DNA of 64,000 nt from Hyphodiscus hymeniophilus. Its lineage: Eukaryota > Ascomycota > Leotiomycetes > Helotiales > Hyphodiscaceae. Made by a program: the position numbers and the translations under genes. The notes below the pieces were generated by a model, which had not been told where the DNA came from, did not search any database, and saw only the letters and a list, made by a program, of their open reading frames with translations. Shown here piece after piece: positions 57,041 through 64,000 of this stretch. Numbering within the stretch: the stretch's first letter is position 1; each line of letters opens with the position of its first letter. The DNA lies in assembly GCA_016508695.1 (NCBI GenBank), contig VNKQ01000014.1, positions 992,001 to 1,056,000 of the forward strand, written 5' to 3'.

Positions 57041-58372
57041 CTATTCAGTACAGTACCACTTTTCTAATGTAGCTCTTAGCCTATCCAAGTCAATGGCATC
57101 TACTGTTCTTCCTTCAGGCCCAATTGTGGTCTCGGCCATGCAGATGGAGTTATAGATACTTTCCTCGACGCAGTCTGCAACGCACTCGAACACCGCATTG
57201 ATACTGTTGTCAACCAACTGAGGTTGGTGATCAACCACTGGGTTCCAATTCATATCCTGATCACCAACGATATCAGCGCCTGTGGAAAACGCCAGAAAGA
57301 TATCTCCCGACTGATTCGAACCCCAGCCGCCAACTCGTGCAATACCGGTGGCCCCACGCTTGGCCAATCGCTTGAGCTGGGTCGGGTTCAGAGGGGCATC
57401 CGTCGCTATGATAATGATGATAGACCCATCCTTCTGTGGGCCGGTTGCCTTGGGCCGGCGCTCGAGTTCCGGATTTTGCAGATTCGCTTCATGGGTTTTC
57501 CGTTCCTCTGGATTCATGAAAAGGCGACCGATGGGTACACCGCCGAACTTCAGGTCCCAATTTTTGCCAAAATTGGACTGCACAAGGGCGGCCACCGTGT
57601 ATATCTCACCATTCGCCCCTTTAACAACTCTGCTAGCACTGCCAGTACCAGCCTTGAAGCCAGAGCAGATCATCCCGGTCCCCCCCCCAGTGCATCCTTC
57701 GGGTACGCGCCCAGCACTTGCATTATCAATGCCGCGGACAACCATGTCTGGCGTGATAGCCATGCCGCCAATGTGGTTAAGATGGCCATCATATGTCTCG
57801 GCAATGACAGGCGTGAGGAACCAATCTACCAACCCATTCTTGTCTGCATGCTCTCGAACAGCGTGTTGGTAAACACCATTGTAACAAGCGCCCACAGAGA
57901 ATGAGTTGGTGATGATGATTGGTGACCGTAGCAGGCCACTCTCTTCCTATACCAAGAGAGTCAGCGGTATTCATTTCAAGGAATTGGATAAGGGGTTCAT
58001 ATGTTGTTGTAACTTGCTGCCATATTTGTCTGTAACGCGGACCCGACAGGGTGATGAAAAGCTCTGGAAAGTACTTACGATCCAGTGTGAGCCTGTAAGC
58101 TCTCCTGAACCATTGAAGCTAAAGAGACCGGCATAACAGCTACGATCGAACCAGTTCTTTCGCGGCAGGATGGTGGTGACACCGGTGTTTATGGCATGCA
58201 CGCCATCCCCGTTGGGTTTGCGGAGGCTTTCGGTGTGAACTAACACTCCGGGGACGTCGGTAATGGAGTTCAAGGGGCCCGTAGGATGGCGGCCAATCAT
58301 CAGTTTCGGGAAGACTTCCCGGATGCGCAGACGTGGTTTGGAGGGACTGGCATTCGAGGTAGAGAGGCTCAT
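57041..58372 (-). CDS. DmpA/BapA-type aminopeptidase (peptidase family P1, Ntn hydrolase)
   Basis: Exons 58372-58079 and 57946-57041 (132-nt intron) give 399 residues. The family opening SITDVPGVLVHTESLR..GVHAINTGVTTILPR is clear, as is the central GCTGGGTGMICSGFKAGTGSASR. The autocleavage site is visible as DGS-IIIIIATDAPL, with Ser273 as the predicted N-terminal nucleophile of the small chain. Bacterial relatives release D-amino acids, beta-amino acids or small N-terminal residues from peptides and esters. The fungal substrate is unknown. No signal peptide is seen, so a cytosolic enzyme is likely. It stands beside two MFS exporter genes on the same strand; a shared pathway is possible but unproven. 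Confidence 0.93.
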
Positions 58373-58976
58373 GATTGGAAAATAATCAAAGGAGAGCGGT
58401 CAGAACTGTGGCTAAGTCATCCAAAAAAACGACGAGGTTGAACAGTCAAGATACAGTAGTGAAGATGTACGATCAATCTTTATATATTCATTATGAACAC
58501 GGCGTGACCCTCGGACGCTTAACATTGAACCCTGAAAACCGACGATGACTCATAATAAGAGTGGACTAAGGCAGTGATTAGAGAAATACTTCAGAGTAAT
58601 CATCGCGAGCGAGGGGCCTGGCATCAAGGTCCAAAACAGTGGCTCTCGGTCTGCTTGGGAGAATAAAAAACATGTAAGGATATTGGATCTGTACTGGATT
58701 CAGTGTGGGAGGGAAATGATGTTCGGTGAACCACCAATCTGCTATCAGTCAACATATATTAGCAGTATTGCCCCCGCAATCCAGTTTGCCGAGGAGGTTA
58801 AGTTGAGTTGGGCTAAATCGTCAGCTTTTCACATGTATCCTGATATCAGACACAATACATAACACCAGCACGTTCATTGAAAGCTAATTGAAGCACGCCT
58901 ATAACCAGGCTGCATCCCACACTTCCAAGCAATCCATAATTTGGGCTGAGCTAAGAACCTCCCGGTAATGAGGGAG
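58373..58976. other. Intergenic: promoter of the P1 peptidase gene
   Basis: Both neighbours are on the minus strand. I see no coding segment; the stretch should hold the peptidase promoter (right of its ATG) and the 3' UTR of the exporter. Confidence 0.6.
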
Positions 58977-61192
58977 TTATACAACAACCTTCTCCTGCAC
59001 CTCGGCATGCTCAACCGTAGCCTCAACATGCTCTGTCATTAATTCCTTCACGCCTTTCATGAACGCAATCGCAACGAGTGCGAGGATTATGAAAGGGATG
59101 ATACTCGACCAAGCCAATCTGTACGCTGCTGCATACAAATGATGACTTGCATTCGTTGCCGCTGCCAGTATCACATTATTGATTCCAGGGACAGTATCGA
59201 AGCCGGCGCCGCTAGAAAAAGCCGCGAGAAGAGCTGGAACGGAGGAACTCGGCAGTCCAGCTTTCGTCGCAGCTCCAGCCACACCTGATGCATACGTCGA
59301 GGAGATTTTACCATTGATTATGGTGTCCAGCACTGCAGATCCGAAAGCCCCCCGATAGCTCGAGCTGAGAAAGCTAGCCCCGTAGCTGTTGAGAGGTATT
59401 CGTGGGGGGACGTGAATTGGACCAGTGCTACCAGCAGTGTGAGAGGTCCGCTTTGACCAATTCCAGCTATGAGAAGTCAGTAGGAAGCTTCAATGAGTTG
59501 ATTCGAGTCTCCATACAAATGACATTGAATCCGATCTGCGCATTCCCCATTGAAGGGGTGATGGTCGCGTAGCAAATAGTACTATACAGAATCAGTTTGT
59601 GCAGATGAATCAGAGCGGGATATCCTACACTACCAAGAAAAACACGAAGCAGACGATAATAGGAGTTTTGAGGTCTTTTTTCCAAGTAGCGTACAATCTA
59701 AATATTCATCAGATAGAATTCAGGAATCTGGGCAAGCTTCGGTCACAAACGTGATTGGAATGGAGGCAATCAATGTCACCAGGGTGTAGGCAAGTTGTCT
59801 AATCGATATTTTCCAAGAGTTGGTCTCGAAGCCAAGATTCAGTACAACAAGAGGGGTAACGCTGTTGACTGCGCTATAGAATATCCATCTGCAAGTTTTT
59901 AGTCAGTGAGCTCTCAGGTAAAGAAGGTCGGTCAGGATCGTTCACCCTTCAACGGCAAATGCAAAAACCGAAAGTGCGAAGTTCGGGCCACTCTTGAAGA
60001 AGACGTGCGCAACGAGACCATCGTCTCTGCCTTTCCATTCTACATGCCCGTTAGTATAAGTTGAACTAGCCAATGACATCTACGAAACTTACCGTAAAGA
60101 CAGAAAGCAATCAAGGATACCAGTCCAACGGTTAGAGGTGCCACGACATGTGCATCATGCCAGGGGTAAACTCCGCCAGCCCAGTCCAATGCTAAGAGCA
60201 TCAAAGTTGCGCTGGCAATGAACAACACGGTTCCTATGGGATCGCAAGCCCATATGATGCTCTTCAAAGACAATCTGGGGAGCTCTGAACTCTTCTTAGG
60301 GGGGTGGTAGAAGACAAGTAGTCCTAGCGAGGTTGCTGCGAACATTCCGGCCTGAATCCAGAAAATAGTGCGCCAGCCGCCAGGATCAGCGTTGGTTGCT
60401 GCTCCTGCTCCAATGCTTCCAACTCTGTGCGCCTCATTAGGAAACGTTTTGAGAGGCTCAGAGTCATGTAATGAGATATAACTTACACTCCCCCTACCGC
60501 GCCACCGAGGAAAGCGAACCCATTTGCAAGTGCTCTGAACTTGAGAGGGAGAACCTCTGAAGGGATTGCTTGAACGATGGAGATGGTAGAAAGCGTCGTT
60601 CCGACTAATATGCCACCCCCAATCAACGTAAGCATCGAAGTCGCTTTGGCTGAAATGACTGCTCCGATGAAAGAAATCATGGGAGGGACCATGGCCAAGT
60701 ACTTCCTGTCTACAACATCCGAAAGTCGGCCAACGACTGGAGAAAGCACACTTTGCATCAACAATGGACCCTGCAATAACATCTTCATTAGGGACTTGTT
60801 ATCAGTGAGGATTTTTGATGCTATAGTACCTGAATTATCCACCCAGAAATGGCTCCATCCCCAAGATCTCGGACGATGAAGCCAATGACGGATCCGGCTG
60901 CCACCACAACGAAGACTTGAGCCATAATTGCAAAACATGTTACACTACAATGTGAAATGTAGTCAGTAACAATCTCTTTGGTGAAGTTTTGGGGCTCATC
61001 AACTCACAAGACAACCATCCATGATCTCCATGTTAGATTGATATGTCTATCATCTTTATAGGAGTCAAGCCTGATGATATGTGCTGTCGTAGGAGTGGCT
61101 CTCTCGACTTGAGAGACGTCGGCTCCATCTTCAGTCTTCGACTGTTCGATGGTGTTATCGTGTTCGTTACTTTCTCCACTTCTGGCTGCCAT
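58977..61192 (-). CDS. TRI12-like MFS exporter with a one-base frameshift in the last exon
   Basis: Nine exons fit family sequence: 61192-61008, 60944-60830, 60770-60487, 60424-60093, 60039-59946, 59888-59751, 59697-59629, 59581-59517 and 59466-58977. Hallmarks are GPLLMQSVLSPVVGRLSDVV, QAIPSEVLPLKFRALANGFA and LSTATGLAFSARAIGG, typical of fungal TRI12-type efflux proteins (first described as a trichothecene pump; most relatives carry other cargo or iron chelates). In the last exon the frame is broken at a run of six G on the minus strand (59348-59353). Upstream sequence ends at a stop near 59321 after ~475 residues, while the conserved continuation (AFGSAVLDTIINGK... to the stop at 58977) is in the next frame. 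An intact gene would have about 590 residues. Either a recent mutation or a homopolymer sequencing error explains this. Confidence 0.85.
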
Positions 61193-61856
61193 TCTGAGTC
61201 GATCCTGGATCCGATTGAGTTTGGAAATCGTTTTAGAAAGGAGTAATATATGGAGAGAGAATAGACTGGGTTCAGCATGCAGACATCTAGGATTATAAAA
61301 GAATCTCAAGGTACGATATTTAATTAGCTTGGCGAGACTTGATGCTGCAACATGGACCACTGCTCATGCTACAGTAAGCAATAAGCCAATCGTGAACTAT
61401 CACCGTGGCGCAGGGCGTGTGAGATGTTAGAGGCAGAATGGGGACTTACCCCGCGTCTCCAAGTGTCTCTCATGTACCTTTCTCGCCAGCCCCTGTCTTG
61501 GCTCAAATCCAAAGGTTCGGCAGATCTGTGACTCGTCAGATTTGAGCGGCCGCATTCAATCTAGAGTATTGATGCAGGCAACGCAAGGTTTTTGGAAGCG
61601 CGTGGTACCGTAGTGCGACGGGATATCAAGTCGAGGTGTGGGCAGACGGGTTAGGGGAGGGGGAATTCCTCATTACGGATTTCCCCCTTATGGGGAAGTA
61701 TGCTGCCGAATAGACGGATGTGCCGGGTTTGGATGCGTTAGTCTCCATTTCCTGGATTCTACAATTAATGATTCCATAGCCAAAGCTTTGGTCAGTCTTC
61801 CGAGAGCCGAGTCCTTCCTCAGCGATGTTTTTTTCCAGCACGCCGCGTAATATCTC
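61193..61856. other. Intergenic: promoter of the TRI12-like gene
   Basis: Both flanking genes are on the minus strand, so this holds the TRI12-like promoter and the 3' UTR of the upstream exporter. An open frame continues upstream of the chosen ATG to 61360, but its sequence is not transporter-like. Confidence 0.55.
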
Positions 61857-63947
61857 TCAGTCTTTCATGAAGCTATTCAGTGCTCCGCTACGAGCGATAA
61901 TGCTCCTGAGGCGCTTGCCGAAGATCCAGAGTGGAAGCGTTAGCAAGCAGACCGCAATGAAACAACTTCCAAGAACATTGAAAACAGCCAGGACACCATC
62001 TTTTGCCAGCCAGTTGTTGACGAAGTAAGTCAAGCCGAAAGTGAGCAAATTCCGGGTGTTGATCGCCACAAAGGCTAGTTTTTGTTAGCATACCTTTACA
62101 TACTTGAAAGGTAATTTCCCGACCTTCTTCACTCAGGTCCTCATAGGAGTCAATCACATATCCAAACACACATCCACTGGCGAAAGCCAAGGCCATGTTG
62201 GCAAAGCCAAAAGCCAGAACGGGTCCAATCCACTGCAAATTCTTAGACCCAGCATTCCAGATATAGCAAGGTTGACCCCATGACGAATTGTATGTTGTCT
62301 GATGAAAACATGCCTGGAGCGCTCGAATGATTTGGAGCGATTCGGACCCCGAAACACGTTCGAAGGTTCAAACTTGAAAGACTTGCAAGGTATCCGATAC
62401 AGGACATAAAACTCTGAGGAGCGTGGGAACTTACATGTGTTTCATAATGAACTGAAGCTCCAAAGCCAAAGAAGCCAGTGATACCGAGTAAGAGTACTGG
62501 AATCATTAGGACCAATCTAAATTCGGGTTCGTAAATGCCATGATTCCTCTTCGTCAGAACGAGACAGAGATAATCATTGAGTGGTCCAGCGATCGCTTCC
62601 CCAATGATGGTCAATAAAAAGGGGGAAAGGCTTATCAGGCCGACTTGAGACACTGTGAAGTTGTATGGCGGAAGCGTGAAGATCGAAGCGTTGACAACGC
62701 TGAATACGACAATCCAACTGAGAGTGGTTCCATAAATCAGGAAGGCCCAAAGAACCGCGGGATACCAGAAGATGGCGAATGGACGGACCAGAATCTTCCA
62801 GAATGGCGCATTGGAGTATCGGCCACTGATGAATCTCAGACTCTTGAGATACGAAACCTTCTTCTCAGTTGGAGCAGTATTTTCGATATGGGAGCGCTCG
62901 ATTGTTCTCATCGCTTCGTCGCCTTGAACCCCTTCCTTTTCGATATCAGAAGTCCTTGGAATAACGCCTGCGTAACGCTCCTCGACAGTCGCTCTAATAT
63001 ATGAAGTTTCGGGGACAAAAAGGACAACCAGGATAACAAATAATCCAAAGAGAATCGCACAGATCCCAAAAGTCCATTTCCATCCGATGTCTTGAATGAT
63101 GTATCCACTGATCAAACTCCCGCCTGAAATGCCACATAGTAGGAATAGATTCCAAGCTGCGATTCGGGTGGCTCGCTGATGAACGAAGTATATATCGCCT
63201 ATTGTGCATTGAACAAGGACCTCATAGGGAGCCATGCCAAAGCCTGAAATGATGCGACTCGCAAGAAAGGAATTGTAATCCTTTGCGAATGCTCCCCAGA
63301 CACTGCCGGCAAACATTATTACAACAGCAATGATGAAAATAGGACGTCGTCCCCACTACATGCGTATCAGTTTCTTCCCTTATTTCGAGTTGAAAGTCGG
63401 GAGTTGCCACCGGGACAGTCCCGGAAGCAACATGTTTGAGGCAAGTTTACTTACAACTTTAGCCAGTGGGTTTGCAATGAACAAAGACAACCCAATAGTC
63501 AAGATGAGCCATGCTGTAGATTGGGATAGGGTGTTGACACTGATGCCAAGCTCTGCAGCTATCTGGACGAAACCGGGAGACAGCATCGGCCCGAACGCCC
63601 CAACAACCGCAGCAGAGAGACCGACAATCAACAGAATTGCATCTTTCTTCCAGACAGACCACTATTCTCTGATTAACTTTGTCATTGAAGAAAGAACGTC
63701 TGATTTTACATTCAACGGATCATTTGGGGAATCCGAAGGCTGAGGCACCAAGATCACATGAGAAAGTCGGCCAGTGCCGTGCTTCAAGAGCTCTCGAGGA
63801 ACTGATTCGTACTCGCGTGGAATGTCAGACTGATCACTCATACAAGCTACCCTTTTCATTAGCTACAACATGTTTTTTGGCTAGACGTAACCTACCTGTG
63901 CCAGGCACCAGCTCCATATTGTGATCTTCAAGTATGCCGAATGCCAT
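61857..63947 (-). CDS. DHA1-type MFS exporter
   Basis: Six exons (63947-63896, 63846-63710, 63661-63455, 63355-62435, 62232-62124, 62074-61857) join in phase to 547 residues. The cytosolic N-terminus (GILEDHNMELVPGT, then KHGTGRLSHVILVPQPSDSPNDPLN) is typical of a large fungal DHA1 group. It is followed by WSVWKKDAILLIVGLSAAVVG, LAKVWGRRPIF (motif A remnant), RIISGFGMAPYEVLVQCTIGDIYF and the C-terminal FGYVIDSYEDLSEEAFVAIN. Such proteins usually export small hydrophobic compounds or polyamines; the cargo here is unknown. Intron 4 is long (202 nt) and intron 5 starts with an unusual GTCGGG donor. The start ATG lies 53 bp from the window edge, so the promoter is outside. Confidence 0.93.
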
Positions 63948-64000
63948 AATATCGATGCGAAGGAGTTTTGCCACTCTTTCAAATGGAACCTGCGAATTGC

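Noticed and set aside
57224..57904. 226-codon plus-strand open frame opposite the P1 peptidase
   Set aside because: It is an antisense shadow; the peptidase frame carries all family motifs.
57041..63947. A classical secondary-metabolite gene cluster
   Set aside because: Only a peptidase and two transporters are present; there is no core synthase, tailoring oxidase or pathway regulator inside the window.

Overview
The window is nuclear DNA of a filamentous ascomycete (Pezizomycotina; the family make-up would suit a leotiomycete, but that is inference). Genes are on both strands and broken by short introns, mostly 45-60 nt with some of 80-200 nt, that have GT...AG ends and CTAAC/CTGAC-like branch sites. 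Families such as HRD1, separase, exportin-t, KRI1 and Rab5 are all of fungal type. Exon borders were placed by hand from splice signals plus an unbroken, family-consistent reading frame. Where the total came out as a whole number of codons I treated the model as firm.

Layout. 1-1569 (-): HRD1 ubiquitin ligase, cut by the window edge. 1570-9480: about 8 kb in which I find no gene. 9947-12388 (+): a zinc-finger regulator with a long leader and a 5' UTR intron. 13040-20447: a Nnt1/EFM7-type methyltransferase (+), an LMBR1 membrane protein (-), an unrecognised lysine-rich protein (+) and S-formylglutathione hydrolase (+). 20708-34243: an Afi1-type DENN protein (-), a myosin regulatory light chain-like EF-hand protein (+), a SIRT4-like sirtuin (+), a small mitochondrial membrane protein (-) and separase (+). 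35132-45469: a TPR/J-domain co-chaperone (+), an MFS protein (+), a C2H2/PHD protein (-), a small orphan (+) and a 14-TM-type MFS exporter (-). 46016-56289: exportin-t LOS1 (-), an intron-containing tRNA-Thr(UGU) (-), a FIT/Scs3 ER lipid protein (-), an EXPERA-like membrane protein (+), the ribosome-biogenesis factor KRI1 (-) and a Rab5 GTPase (+). 57041-63947 (all -): a DmpA-type N-terminal-nucleophile aminopeptidase, a TRI12-like MFS exporter with a one-base frameshift, and a DHA1-type MFS exporter.

Most of the window is conserved housekeeping: ER quality control (HRD1), trafficking (Afi1, Rab5), chromosome segregation (separase), tRNA export (LOS1), formaldehyde detoxification and ER lipid handling. 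The most accessory-looking parts are the 8-kb gene-free stretch near the left end and the peptidase/exporter trio at the right end. I see no CRISPR array, no intact transposon, no rRNA and no polyketide, peptide or terpene synthase gene. I did not find a clearly new system; the best leads are the frameshifted exporter, the peptidase-exporter trio, the oddly spaced zinc fingers and three introns that can be read straight through.
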